Below are positions 21,170-31,539 of a DNA stretch of 64,000 nucleotides, in pieces (within the stretch, counting starts at the first letter, position 1; each line of letters opens with the position of its first letter). Under the pieces are notes generated by a model. That model did not search any database and had not been told where the DNA came from. It was given only the letters and a program-made list of their open reading frames with translations. This DNA is from Adiantum capillus-veneris. Its lineage: Eukaryota > Streptophyta > Polypodiopsida > Polypodiales > Pteridaceae. The translations under genes were made by a program, and so were the position numbers. The stretch spans positions 76,115,435 through 76,179,434 of the forward strand of contig CM043950.1 in NCBI GenBank assembly GCA_014529385.2, written 5' to 3'.

Positions 21170-21403
21170 TTGAAAATCAAGTGGCAAGGTCCTTTCTTGG
21201 TCTTAAATAGGTTTCCAAATGGCACATATCAGCTTGCTGACTTGGATGGTACCCCACATAAATCATGTGTGAATGGCTACAGGTTGAAGAAGTATATTGC
21301 AAGGTTGATGACTCTGATTGAGGATGATCCTTGTTTTGAAGAATTTGTTGATCATGTGCCTAATGATGAAGATGAAGTGAAGACTCCATCATGTGGCTTA
21401 TAG
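21170..21403 (+). pseudogene. Gypsy-1 integrase C-terminal module
   Basis: The module reads 'IKWQGPFLVLNRFPNGTYQLADLDGTPHKSCVNGYRLKKY'. This is the usual end of Tat/Athila-type integrase (W.GPF.V...F..G.Y.L.D.DG.....VNG.RLK.Y). No chromodomain follows. The frame stops at 21401-21403, 57 bp before the 3' LTR. A stop near 21134 separates it from the core. Confidence 0.85.
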
Positions 21404-21460
21404 GATCTGTTTTGTGCTGCTGATCATGAATGATCTAGCAGGCTAGGGTGTGGCAAACTA

Positions 21461-22299
21461 TGTTGGGTGCATTTCTAACACCCCATTTTTTGTAAATTTG
21501 TACATACGAACATGACCTCCAATGTCAAAAGGGTGTGTGGGCTTTATTTTTGTTGGTTTTTTAGCTTGTAGTACATGCAGTGCAAGTCGGGTTACTGTAA
21601 GTGCTCGTGAGTGAGTTTTTTGAAGCGAGACTTGTATATAACTTAAACTGATGTACAAACTTAAAATAGTTCAGTAAAAGTTCAGAAAATTGCCGGTTTG
21701 AGCTCATTGTGCCTGCTTGATGGTTTATGTTGCAGTTTTTGACCTCGCCTTGCCTACTCTACGCGTAGTCGTATCAGGACAGCTCCCTGTTCGCATCAAT
21801 TTTTCATGTAGCGGTGTGTAGATTCAAATTTGGTCATCTTCACATTTCTCCCAAGTCATTTTTTAAGCTTTCTCTCAAGCTTTAAAGTTACCCAATTGGA
21901 GTTGTGCCTTTCAGGTTATGACTAGTTCTCTGCAGGGTTATGGCTATGACAGCCAAGTGGAAAATTATTTGCAGACATATTTGGAGGGCATGTATGTATG
22001 AATTGTGGAATTGATGTTGAAGTTAATGTTTGTGATATTCAATGGTGAAAGGGGAGGCGCTTGTCTTGATATGCATTGATCGGCGTGTGCTGTAAATCTA
22101 TGCTTTGGCAAGGTTTTTCTACTATGTGACATAGTCTCTTGGGTGGGCGACGACCAATAAATTCCCAAGGGGACTACTCTTGCTGGACTTGTGGTGTTTC
22201 AAAGGTATTTTTCAAAACTTTTGGTGTTCTTGTAGTGCTCTTTCAATGCTCTTGGGTGACATCGCTATAGAGGTATTTCAGTTTTCTTGTTTCCTAACA
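21461..22299 (+). repeat. Gypsy-1 3' LTR
   Basis: This 839-bp copy of the 15229-16102 LTR starts TGTTGGGTGC and ends CCTAACA. The sequence just upstream, ggctagggtgtggcaaacta, is only weakly purine-rich. Short internal deletions explain the length difference from the 5' copy. Confidence 0.9.
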
Positions 22300-22897
22300 A
22301 CGTTTGTACTTTGTGTACACATATGTTGTCGTGCGTATATATGTTGTCAAAAGAGCGGCTTCTCGAACCATCTCTTATGGCATTGTGAAGGTAATTATTT
22401 CACTAACGATGCTAAAAAAATTCATGCCTATGTTTTTTGAGTCTATAATCTATGTAGGATTGATCAAAGAATTGATTTCATGAAGACAAACTTGGTGAAA
22501 ATAAAAGCATCATGAAGACATGTTTGGTGATGCCATATTGATGAAAACATGAAGACATGTTTGGTGATGCCACATTGATGACAAGCTATACAGCAGATTC
22601 ACGGGGAGACACTTCTGATCATGAGCTAATAGATAGCCTTTACTTCTCTTTGTATTCATTATTGTATTTGATAGGATAGGAGTAATGTAACTCCTAATAA
22701 AACATTAATTGTAAAAGGAGTGATGTTGCTCCTCATAAAAAATTTCTTGTAAAAGGAGTGATGTAACTCCTCATAAAAATTTGTACATTCAATGATTTTT
22801 ATAATGTAACAGTGCGTGTATATAGAGCTGTGGGTTTTTCCCTTGATCCCCCAAGGGTTTTTTCATCCACAGTTAGGGACCCTTATTTGAACGAGGG
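22300..22897 (+). other. Right interior of the short-LTR element, no gene
   Basis: This continues the short-LTR element after the gypsy insertion. It holds small direct repeats: gaagacatgtttggtgatgcca(t/c)attgatga twice at 22515-22585, and aaaaggagtgatgt.gctcctcataaaa three times at 22675-22785. No protein is recognisable. Confidence 0.6.
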
Positions 22898-23039
22898 TGT
22901 TGAGATTATATGTGAAGCTACTCAATATATGGCTTCTCTATATATAACACCCAGGTCCCCTCTATATATACATAATCTCATGTGTGTATTCTACACACTT
23001 TGGGGTTCTATTTCTGTGCTCTCTCTTTCTCTCTCAACA
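22898..23039 (+). repeat. Short-LTR element, 3' LTR
   Basis: This is a 142-bp partner of 13444-13585, followed by the AGGTT duplication at 23040-23044. Confidence 0.9.
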
Positions 23040-23197
23040 AGGTTCACATAAGTGAGAATCTTGTTGATCTTCTAGTAAAGGCCTTACCTTCAGAGCATAA
23101 TATGCATTGGGTAAATGACATGATCATTTTCTACATGTATTGTACCTACATATACATTGTCACCACCTTAAGGCACATTGATTTCTAAGTGGGAGGT

Positions 23198-23415
23198 TAT
23201 TAGGTCGTAAAGACCAATGTGCCATGCCCAAGTATTGGGAGACCAAACACTAACTAAGAGCTAATATTGACCATTCATTTTACATAAAATGAAAAGGAAT
23301 CATAACCCTAATCACTATAGTGATACGAGTCCACAACTTGTGCCTCTTCTTCTTCTCTCTTCTCCATTGCCTCACACACACGCTCCTACTCTTGCTCGTT
23401 CTTTTCAATATACTT
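23198..23415 (+). repeat. Copia-2 3' LTR, truncated
   Basis: The sequence tattaggtcgtaaagaccaatgtgcc...tgctcttgctc matches 9664-10050. It is preceded by a purine stretch, aagtgggagg, a plausible polypurine tract. Similarity ends near 23415. Confidence 0.75.
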
Positions 23416-26033
23416 GAGGTCATCCATGGTATCCACAAAAGAAAACTCCTCAAATACACATATAATACATTCATTATCCTCTATCAAACTAGTTACCTTC
23501 TTACAAACTTTACATTATGTACAGTTGACATCCACCTCTTTTCAGCTCCCCCAATTTCACATGGAATTTTGATCCATACTCTATCAATCATAAGAAGCCT
23601 ATTTGAAAATCTTCTTCAATCATTGGATCCAATGAGGATCTTTTTATTTCCATACCCTTGGAGTGTCAATTTATCAGGGTTGCAATTTTCAGAATCGAAA
23701 AACATTTTTTTTCGTAAATAATATTGGCCATATAGTATGTTAGAGGATTATATTTGCGGGCATTACTTGATGATACATCACATTCATTTTTAAATATTTC
23801 ATATGTGCTTATGTATCAATTGACATTTATATTGATTGATACACCTACCAATAGCTAGCAATTATCCATCGATTCTGTAGTACTATGAAAATGACAGCTT
23901 TTACCTAGCGGTACCAACTCACCCATACACAATTGCCATGTTAGCCCCAGTAAGTGCAAGCTAGTGTATAGACCTCAAAAAGATCACCTTTTTTATTTTT
24001 TGAGAAAAAAATCTAAGGTGCTATGAAGGCACATTGGGTGCGGCCTCTAGCCTACACAATATTAATATTGGAGAAGAGTTTTAGAATCTCTATCTTTTTG
24101 TAATCTGTAGTATAGATAAAATAGTGGTAGTTAGTGGAAAAATCCATTCTCTATCTCTAAATTTGTGTAGTGTTTAGTCTTTCTTAAATAAATGTTTGGA
24201 CTCTAGCCTAACATATACAAACAATAAAGAAATCCACAAATAATCCATTGGCATTTTTATTTTTAGTGGTGATAGATAGGAGATAAGTGGTTATATGTTG
24301 ACACAGCATTGAGATATTTTAGTGCACAGATGGTAAAAGTTAATGTATAGAAGTAGAATACATGTTGTATGGTACGCTCCAATTAGTAGAAATTGCCCTG
24401 CATTGTGTGCTATTAAGGAGTTAGGAAAGATTTTCAGAACTTATATTGTGGAACTTTTCTATTTGGGTGTTTGAGCATATGTTCCTACTTCTAAATAGGC
24501 TTAGAATTGTAACACAATTGATGCATAAGGCCCCTTGGTTATTATGAGAAATTGTGTGTACCTCCATATGAACATTTGAAGGCAATCATATAAAGTCTCA
24601 TAATTGTTATGAGATGACCGTCTTACCTCCCAATAGAATTACGATAAGTATTAGAGCTCACTTAGTTTCTATGGAGCTAAGTCTCTTACCTCTAAGTGAA
24701 CATAGTGAATGAACCATTGGATTTACTAGGTTAATATCAAGCCAGTGCTTGTACCTCCAAGTGAACATAGAAAAGTCTTGAGCTATCTTGATACATGGTG
24801 TTTCAAATGCTAACAAAGCTAACAAGATATTCCTATTGTACTTATTGACAAGACTAGTCATTTTGTTGGAGGCTTGTTGTCTTGGTGCAACGTTGATTTG
24901 GATACAAATATGGCCTACATAACCTACCAAGGCCAAAAAATGAACTTTAAGATTGTAAATCCCATCTAGTTCAAGTTATATTGGATTCACAAGCAAAGGA
25001 CATTGCAATAAAGGAAATTAACCGTGGTCATCACCCAATCCTCAACATCTAAAACTATTCACACCTTGCAAGTGACCCCCTCAACCTCACAAAACTAGCC
25101 AGCTTGGACTATTTATCATTTGAAGGAACCAAGGAAACCTCCCAACACATCAGTCAATGAAATAATCGCACAATACAGTGATGGCTACCCAAGGCTTTGC
25201 TACAATCTCAAGGCTACCATGAAGGACAACAACACATATGGATGCCTAAGATAAGGCAAATATCCATCCCTTTGCTATGATAAAACCCACCCTTAGTCCT
25301 CAAAGCACCATCTCCACCTAAAGAACTAGTTAATTCACTGCATATCACTAGATCTTGCACAACACAAAGTTGCACCACCTCCCATCAAAGAAAGTCAATG
25401 TAACCCAACCATCAAGCAACCAGCTTTGGAACTTCAATCCCAACTAGTGGGACCTACATCCTACAAAAAAACATTCAAAAATAAATATCAAGCACTATGA
25501 GGAAGTTTATTTGGATTGAGTCTCTCATAGAGTCCATAGCCCAAGTCGTGTGTTGAAGCACAAGCACATAACGGTCAATAGTTGGGTCAGTCTCTCTCAA
25601 AGCATGAAATCCTATAAACCCCACATCTTGATGCAACTAAATAATAACCCTATTCTAGGATGTTTGTGATATTAGCTCTTAATTCTCATAATTTTATGGC
25701 CACCATTAAGTCTTGAATGGATGAGCAAGATCTAATACTTGGGTTATGTGTCTATTATGTAGCATAATAATGATCTCCTAGTCTAGTAGATCTTGTATAG
25801 AAGATTTTTCCTATTTGATTCATAACAAGAAGTGATTCATAATAGATAAATAGAGTATGTCACATAGCATAGCACTTTATGAGATGCTAGGGCTACATGA
25901 TTAAGCCAATAATATACTTAGAACCATATTTTGCAAGGTCATGATGGGCTAGGCAATAGCGCTATTTGGATCTTTTTCCGTTTGGGATGAGAATCCTAAA
26001 GAAGAGATGTAATGAAAATTTGAGAAGGGTGAG
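23416..26033. other. AT-rich intergenic sequence, no gene recognised
   Basis: Neither strand gives a recognisable protein; the longest frames (133 codons plus at 23320, 92 codons minus at 24936) have no family features. A phrase like cttacctc.aagtgaacatag recurs at about 24550, 24685 and 24750. The composition suggests old degraded repeats. Confidence 0.45.
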
Positions 26034-26470
26034 TGTAAAAGGGGGGACCTTGACCACAAGTTACCTGGTTAAGTTAGTAAAGAAGGATATTTATGTAATG
26101 GGAAATCAGTAAACTGTCAGGTAGTGATCAGGATGTATTTAGGGAATTGATGGACTAATCAGAGTTCTGATTGATGTCTGAAACTTTAAAAGGCATGTTT
26201 CAAGGGATTCAACTTTTGGCTTGTAACTACCCTCATTTTTGGACGCCTTGTTGGGGCGAAATGTTGTTCTAGAACACGGGAATGATGATGAAGATGAAGC
26301 AGGATGTTGGTTAATGCCCTGAATGTTTCCTGTGTGTTACCTGTAATTCTATTTACATTCTGAATGAGTCTGAAAGCGTTTTGAACATTGTTATGGAGGT
26401 TATATTCATGTCTCATGGATTTTGTGGGTGAAGAATGTAATTGCAATGCTTTCAGAGAACCCCTATAACA
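26034..26470. repeat. Left LTR of the gag-protease element
   Basis: This 437-bp copy pairs with 30952-31391. On the minus strand both LTR copies share an open stretch of about 76 codons starting M(R/K)HEYNLHNNVQNAFRL; see the findings. Confidence 0.9.
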
Positions 26471-26781
26471 CTTGGCGATCGTGCAAAACCTTGCATTGAA
26501 GCATTGTACCCAAACAGTGTTTCTGCAAGACGCGGCGGTTAAACCTTGTTCGTGGTGCGCAAATGGGACGCTGAGGCATGTCAAAGAGCAAACAGGGCGA
26601 CTTGCTCTTCATCTTCCTCCACTTCAGTTGCCATATTAATACTCTCTGCAAGTAACGGTCTGCAATTAGGTGGTAAAACTTCACTAGCAACCATCTTCAT
26701 TCGAACTTTCTTCTTTCCTTGCTTTAACACAATACTATCAGCTCCCCAATGTTGATTCACTTTGGCCGCCCTTAGCCAAGG

Positions 26782-28446
26782 TCATCCTAGAATCATAGGA
26801 TAGCTTTGAGTCGATGCCTCCAACCTGAGCACCACAAAATTAACAGGGAATTGAAGACGTCCTATCTCAATTCGTTTATTTCGAACAATTCCTAATGGTT
26901 GAAATCTCTGCTGATCTGCCATCTTGACTTGAAAAGGAGCTGGGTCCCATTTCACAATTACAAGTTTCTTGCAAGTAGCTTCAGGTAGCACATTTACTCC
27001 TGATCCTCCATCAATAAGTACTCCAGACATAAAACATTGCTCCATAGTCACACCAATCACTGGCACTTTATAATCCACATCAGCAGGCTCATTAGAGATA
27101 ACTTCAGCCTCTTGACTCAAAATTTCTTCTCCCCAAGCTTTCTTCTGCTCCACAGAGAATCCATACTCTTGAGCTAACCTTTGCATAAACTGATGGGAAA
27201 AATTGGGAACCAAGCTTAATATTTGCCTCAAACTCAGTTGATTTGGAGCATCCATTAAAGTTTCAAAGAATTCATCTGTCAAAGTAATCGTCACCTTTGC
27301 AGGTACAGATTGGCTTTGTTCAGGAGCTTGACAGGAACCTGAATGTTGTCCAATAACATCTGTTTTCTGAACCGTGTCCGCTTGCTTCTGGACCTTGGGA
27401 TCGCCTTGTTTTTGTTGTACCCTGTTAATTTCTTTCATCACTCCTTTTCTTACTTGATCCTGTTCTCCCCAATTAATAGGGTATTTTTCCTTTCCTTTCT
27501 CACTTTGCTTTGTTGTCTCTCCTTTTACTCCCGATCTTGTCACCACCATTGACTCAGGTGCTTTATCCTTTTGGTCTGTATTATTTGCATTCACACACTT
27601 TGTACAGTCACATTGAAAATGATGAACATCATATACCTGACCTTCCCGTGGAATTTCTGCTTGCAGATTGCTATCAGAACTCCTTTCAGGTATTGCTTCA
27701 TTCATCCATTTCTTTGATGTCCCCACATCCATTTCCTCCAAAATCACTGCATTCAACTGCCTAGGAGGTTGTTGTGAAGGCTCCGCTTTATTGGGGTATC
27801 GAATAATTGGAATACCTCTTTCGGTATGATGTTTGCACCACAAAGAGCAATCAAGACCCTGTCTGTGCCCTGAAACTCCACAATAAGTACATGGGGAATT
27901 TGCATCAGTTGCCTGAAAATTTCTATTTCCCTGATTCATCCAACCGCCTTGGTTTCTAAATCTTTGGTTTTGTCCTCTATTATTCCAGTTCCTGAAATTA
28001 ACCAGCCTTGGTTGATTGCCACCTGTGCCCACTTCATTCACTGCCGGTGCTTGCATTTTTTGCTGCAGATGCTCGGGTATCCGTCCTCTAAAATTAAGGT
28101 TATACCAACACCTATCATCCGAATGTCCAAATATTTGAAAAATTGTACAATAAGGCCTTTCTGGCATCCCCAACTTTGTCAAACCCATAGTTTTCAATTG
28201 GGCAGAAATCTGTCGATCAATTTCATCTTGTTCAGCATCAACTTTGTCCTTTCCTTTTCTTTTCTTTGCTTTATCTTTCTCCTTCTTGGAGTCCTTCTTC
28301 TTCTTTTTATTACTCCTTCTTTTTCTTCTTTGGCTCTGACCAATCATTGTCCTCATCATCAGAATCCTGTTCTGATTCTGACTCATCATCATCAGAGGAG
28401 TCATCAGCCTCATCCTCTTCCTGATCACTGTCTGAATCTGAATCAT
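26782..28446 (-). pseudogene. Gag nucleocapsid and aspartic protease
   Basis: Reading right to left, a Lys-rich stretch is followed by two zinc-knuckle-like segments. The first is CTIFQIFGHSDDRC, where the second Cys of CX2CX4HX4C is Phe. The second is CTYCGVSGHRQGLDC, with CX2CX4HX5C spacing. A Gly/Asn/Arg-rich region (FRNWNNRGQNQRFRNQGGWMNQ) lies between them. The aspartic protease has 'SGVLIDGGSGVNVLPEATCKKL' (D-G-G active site), 'PLGIVRNKRIEIGRLQFPVNF' and 'SYPMILG', then TGA where Arg of the usual LGRPWL is expected; 'PWL' follows the stop. The frame overlaps the gag frame at 28310-28446 because of a frameshift in the acidic/Lys-rich region. No RT follows. Confidence 0.88.
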
Positions 28447-29122
28447 CCTTCTTGGATGTCTTCTTTTTGTTATCTAGACTTCTGTATCTCCGCTCTGCTC
28501 GAGTAGCTGCTTCTACCAACTCATTAAAGTCAGATGCCGCTGCAATTACTCCTTGTCCTGCCACCAAACTCCTTAGTTTAGAATTCAGTCCACAAAAGAA
28601 ATAATCACCCATCTGTTCCCAAGATGGTCTCTGAGTAGGAAGAAGTCGATTGTTTAGATTTCTGAATTTCTGAGCATAGTCTTCCACTTATAAATTTTTT
28701 TGCTTCATCTTTCTGATCTTAATCAGGACATCTTCAGGTGTCTTCTCGGTTCTGAATCGTGTCAGGAACCTGTTCTGCAGATTTGCATAATCCGCAAATG
28801 CATTGATTCCATACTGCATAAACCACGTCATGGCGTTCCCTTCAAGGGTAGCAGCAAAATGCTCTTTTTTTGTATCATCATTGTGAAGTACCTCATACCC
28901 ACTTTCTCTCCATCTCTGCTCAAACTGTCCAACATGGCTATCAGCATCCTGCTTGGATTTTCTGCTGAATTTAGCCGCCCCAATTCTTGGGTGTTGTGGT
29001 GGTTGAGCCATTGGGATCTGTGCTGGTACTTGTAGTTGATTAATTCGTTGCAACGGATCAAATGTTAGTGTCCAAAGTGTTTGGTTTGCAGCAAGGGGAA
29101 GAAAATCACGTTGACAGGACAT
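28310..29122 (-). pseudogene. Gag capsid (Retrotrans_gag type)
   Basis: The frame from 29122 reads 'ATLEGNAMTWFMQY', 'FADYANLQNRFLTRFRTEKTPEDVLIKIRKMKQ', then TAA (28688-28690) and, in the same frame, 'VEDYAQKFRNLNNRLLPTQRPSWEQMGDYFFCGLNSKLRSLV' and 'FNELVEAATRAERRY'. This matches plant Ty3/gypsy gag. A strongly acidic tail (DSDSDSDQEEDEADDSSDDDESESEQDSDD) precedes the frameshift into the nucleocapsid frame. Only one nonsense and one frameshift separate it from an open gag-protease. The real start is uncertain; 29122 is the first Met. Confidence 0.88.
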
Positions 29123-29127
29123 CGGAG

Positions 29128-30871
29128 CAGGTTATGGATAGAGAATTTGGCAAGTGTGAGGGCACGAGAGGATACTACTTGATTAAAAATGTGGCTAACC
29201 CGGATAGAGCTTTGCAAATCAAGTGGTTTCTGGAGAGATTTTTGCTGTTGGTCAAGTTGGAATATGTATCTAGGGAGAACTATGCGATTATATCTGCGGC
29301 AGAGCAGGGAAGAAATTTTGCTTGGGCAAATATGTTGTATGACAGGTTACATTCATAGGTTTTTTGCAAAGATAAGAGGAAGACTCAGAGGTCCACGAAG
29401 ATTGGTCCATTAATCACAGCTATTTTTAGTTATGTCAGAAATAATGCAGTTCTAAGGAGTTTGTCAGAGGGGGATGTACAGTCAGATCATCTTCAGGGGG
29501 CTACTGCCACTGTTCAGGCTACTGTCCGACACCTAGCAGGAAGTTCTCAAACAAGAAAGAAGAAAAGGGAGGACATTAAGGAGGAGGATGCACAAGACAG
29601 GGTCAAACAAATTTATGATGACTTACTGGCTGCAGGTTATTCACATGAAGTTTGTAAGGATACACTAAATTTAAAGAAGCCTGACCCAACAGATTTTCCA
29701 CCATCAGGCTCCAAATCAGTGAAAAAGGTGCTTAGGATCAGAAAGAGAAAAGTTGCAGAAATGGCTTCAAAAGGAGATCAGGAACCAGTTGGACAACAGT
29801 CAGAGGGGTTTCAGACTGCTGAGAGTAATTTTGAGGACATTCCTTATGCAAGATGCTTGGAATCTGTGAATCTGATTGGAGATTATGTTGGACAACATAA
29901 AATTAACTCTAAACTTTTGATTAGTGATAATCAAAAGTTGAAGCAAGAAGTTGCATTTTTGAAGTTTGAGATGAAAAATAAAACAGTGTCTGATCAGGAG
30001 GTGGATGCAATCAAGGCGCGCAAAGTTGAGATCCACAGAGTCTGACTTGGAGTGTGCTCTCAAGCAAGTGAAATTCTACAGTGAACAAGTTCATAGAAGG
30101 GAGAGCAGTGCAAGGATATATAAAGAATGGATGATGGAATGGGACACTATATTCCATCAACAACTTGAAGAGTTGTCCACTGTGAATGTGACATTGGAAG
30201 CAGAAAATAAAGTTTTACTTGACAGAGTTTCAGCATGCAAAGAGGTGGAAAAGAAGATTAAGGAGTGTGCAGAGGATGAGCTGGAAATTGAAGGTTGTTT
30301 TATGTCAGGGACAGATGTTGACACCATGAAGATGGAGCTGCAGAAGCATTTGGAACCTATATGGGCTGAAATGAAGGAAAAACTGTTGGAGGTGTCTTCT
30401 AAGCCCTATAAAGAGTTTGCTGAAGAGGAAAACAAAGAGGAGTATATGCTACTGCAAGAAAAATATAATCTGTTGTTGAAGAAACAGTTGGAAGCTGATT
30501 AGAGCACTGAAGATTTCAAAGTGCAAGAGGATAAGGAGGAGCCCTGTGAGGAGATGGAGACAATCCCTGACAATAAAAATTTAAATGTTTTGTTTGCAGG
30601 GATTGAGCAGACCTGTGCAGAGGAGCTGAAGAGTGCTAAAGATGTTGCTGAGGAAAGTGTTCAGAGCCCTGAAGAGGAGAATGAGCCTGACAGTCCAGTC
30701 AAGCAGGATTTTCAACCAACAAAACTTAACTTTGAGGATCATGTATCTGAGGATGGAGTAAATGAAAGTGCTGGTGCAGAGTGTGCTGACAATAAGTTGC
30801 AGATTATAGTGAAGGAATATGAGATGACTACCCAGGAGTTCTTAGCAAACATTGCTAAGAAAAGTGGATGA
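29128..30871 (+). pseudogene. Coiled-coil accessory gene of the gag-protease element
   Basis: A plus-strand gene of about 580 codons runs back-to-back with gag. The first part has 'GYYLIKNVANPDRALQIKWFLERFLLLVKLEYVSRENYAIISAAEQGRNFAWANMLYDRL'. After a TAG at 29356-29358 the same frame gives 'FCKDKRKTQRSTKIGPLITAIFSYVRNN'. The fold type resembles the helical N-terminal modules of plant retroelement accessory ORFs; this is inference. From 29550 it is highly charged, with 'RVKQIYDDLLAAGYSHEVCKDTLNL' and long heptad-like helices (LISDNQKLKQEVAFLKFEM, LEELSTVNVTLEAENKVLLDRV). A frameshift lies near 30010-30045 and a TAG at 30500-30502. The function is unknown. Confidence 0.7.
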
Positions 30872-30951
30872 ATATGCAGTGCAAAGAGTCAAGGGAACTG
30901 TGGGTTCAGGTCCTCAAAAAGTAAATTATTGATGCCACCGGGTGTGCCAGG

Positions 30952-31391
30952 TGTAAAATGGGGGACCTTGACCACAAGTTACCTAGTTAAGTTAGTAAAG
31001 AAAGATATTTATGTAATGGGCAATCAGTAAACTGTCAGGTAGTGACCAGGATGCATTCAGGGAACTGATGGACTTATCAAAGTTCTGATTGATGTCTGAA
31101 ACTTTAAAAGGCATGTTTTAAGGGATGCAACTTTTGGCTTGTAACTACCCTCATTTTTGGACGCCTTGTTGGGGTGAAATGTTGTTTTGGAACACGGGAA
31201 TGATGATGAAGATGAAGCAGGATGTTGGTTAATGCCGCCCTGAATGTTTCCTGTGTGTTACTTGTAATTCTGTTAACATTCTGAATGAGTCTGAAAGCGT
31301 TTTGAACATTGTTATGGAGGTTATATTCATGTTTCATGGATGTTGTGGGTGAAGAATGTAATTGCAATGCTTTTAGATAACCCCTATAACA
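30952..31391. repeat. Right LTR of the gag-protease element
   Basis: This 440-bp partner of 26034-26470 is followed by the GTGAG duplication. The bases just before it, gccaccgggtgtgccagg, can be read either as a primer site for a minus-strand element (tggcacacccggtggc) or as the 3' end of a plus-strand one. Confidence 0.9.
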
Positions 31392-31539
31392 GTGAGTTGA
31401 GTCAAGGTAATTTACAAAGATCCTATAGTCTAGGAGTAGCCATATTAGTTGGAGCAAAGGTATTGCTACCTTTGTTAGCCAAAACAAAATTACATTTAAT
31501 CCATTATCTACTATATCCATGTTATTGAATTTTCATCAA

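Larger units (their letters stand above)
15229..22299 (+). mobile_element. Gypsy-1: Ty3/gypsy retrotransposon nested in the short-LTR element
   Basis: Long LTRs at 15229-16102 (874 bp) and 21461-22299 (839 bp) start TGTTGGG and end AACA. They bracket a plus-strand gag-protease-RT-RNase H-integrase gene, the gypsy order. The flanks share ACGT (15225-15228 and 22300-22303), a target duplication possibly shortened by one T at the left. The LTRs differ by several small deletions and many substitutions, so the insertion is old, yet it is younger than the host short-LTR element. The lack of a chromodomain and the extra RNase H-like segment suggest the non-chromovirus (Tat/Athila-like) side of plant gypsy elements; this is inference. 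Confidence 0.92.
13444..23039 (+). mobile_element. Short-LTR (142-bp) non-coding retroelement nested in Copia-2
   Basis: Two 142-bp LTRs (13444-13585 and 22898-23039) start TGTTGAGATT and end CTCTCAACA. They differ at 6 positions by my count (about 4%). The element is flanked by a perfect 5-bp duplication AGGTT (13439-13443 and 23040-23044). A primer site TGGTATCAGAGC (initiator-Met tRNA) follows the left LTR at 13586. Without the nested gypsy element (15229-22299) the interior is about 2.2 kb and has no gag or pol. It consists largely of tandem repeats. Short LTRs and no coding capacity suit a TRIM or small LARD-type element that is mobilised by another copia element. Confidence 0.88.
9664..23415 (+). 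mobile_element. Copia-2: old Ty1/copia element, split by nested insertions
   Basis: Two related copies of an LTR start (tgttagcgtggtaaagaccaa at 9664 and tattaggtcgtaaagaccaa at about 23198) bracket a decayed copia interior. Outside the nested insertion, the copia body occupies about 10604-13443 and 23040-23197. The RNase H frame reads across the insertion: '...HEVVEDKQLHLAKV' ends at 13443, and 'HISENLVDLLVKALPSEH' resumes after 23044. The 3' LTR copy is recognisable only to about 23415. All coding frames carry many stops, so this is the oldest layer of the nest. Confidence 0.82.
26034..31391. mobile_element. LTR element with gag-protease, no pol, and a divergent coiled-coil gene
   Basis: LTRs at 26034-26470 (437 bp) and 30952-31391 (440 bp) start TGTAAAA and end CTATAACA. 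They differ at roughly 23 positions (about 5%). The flanking duplication GTGAG is perfect (26029-26033 and 31392-31396). Inside, gag-protease lies on the minus strand (29122-26782) and a coiled-coil gene on the plus strand (29128-30871). There is no RT, RNase H or integrase. Orientation is uncertain. Plus-strand clues are a TATA-like ctttaaaagg in the LTR and ttggcgatcgtgc after it, which could be a decayed tRNA-Arg-type site. Minus-strand clues are gag itself and tggcacacccggtggc next to the other LTR. Confidence 0.88.

Noticed and set aside
27343-28506. Plus-strand frames opposite the gag-protease gene
   Set aside because: They are antisense shadows; the minus strand carries zinc knuckle and protease motifs.
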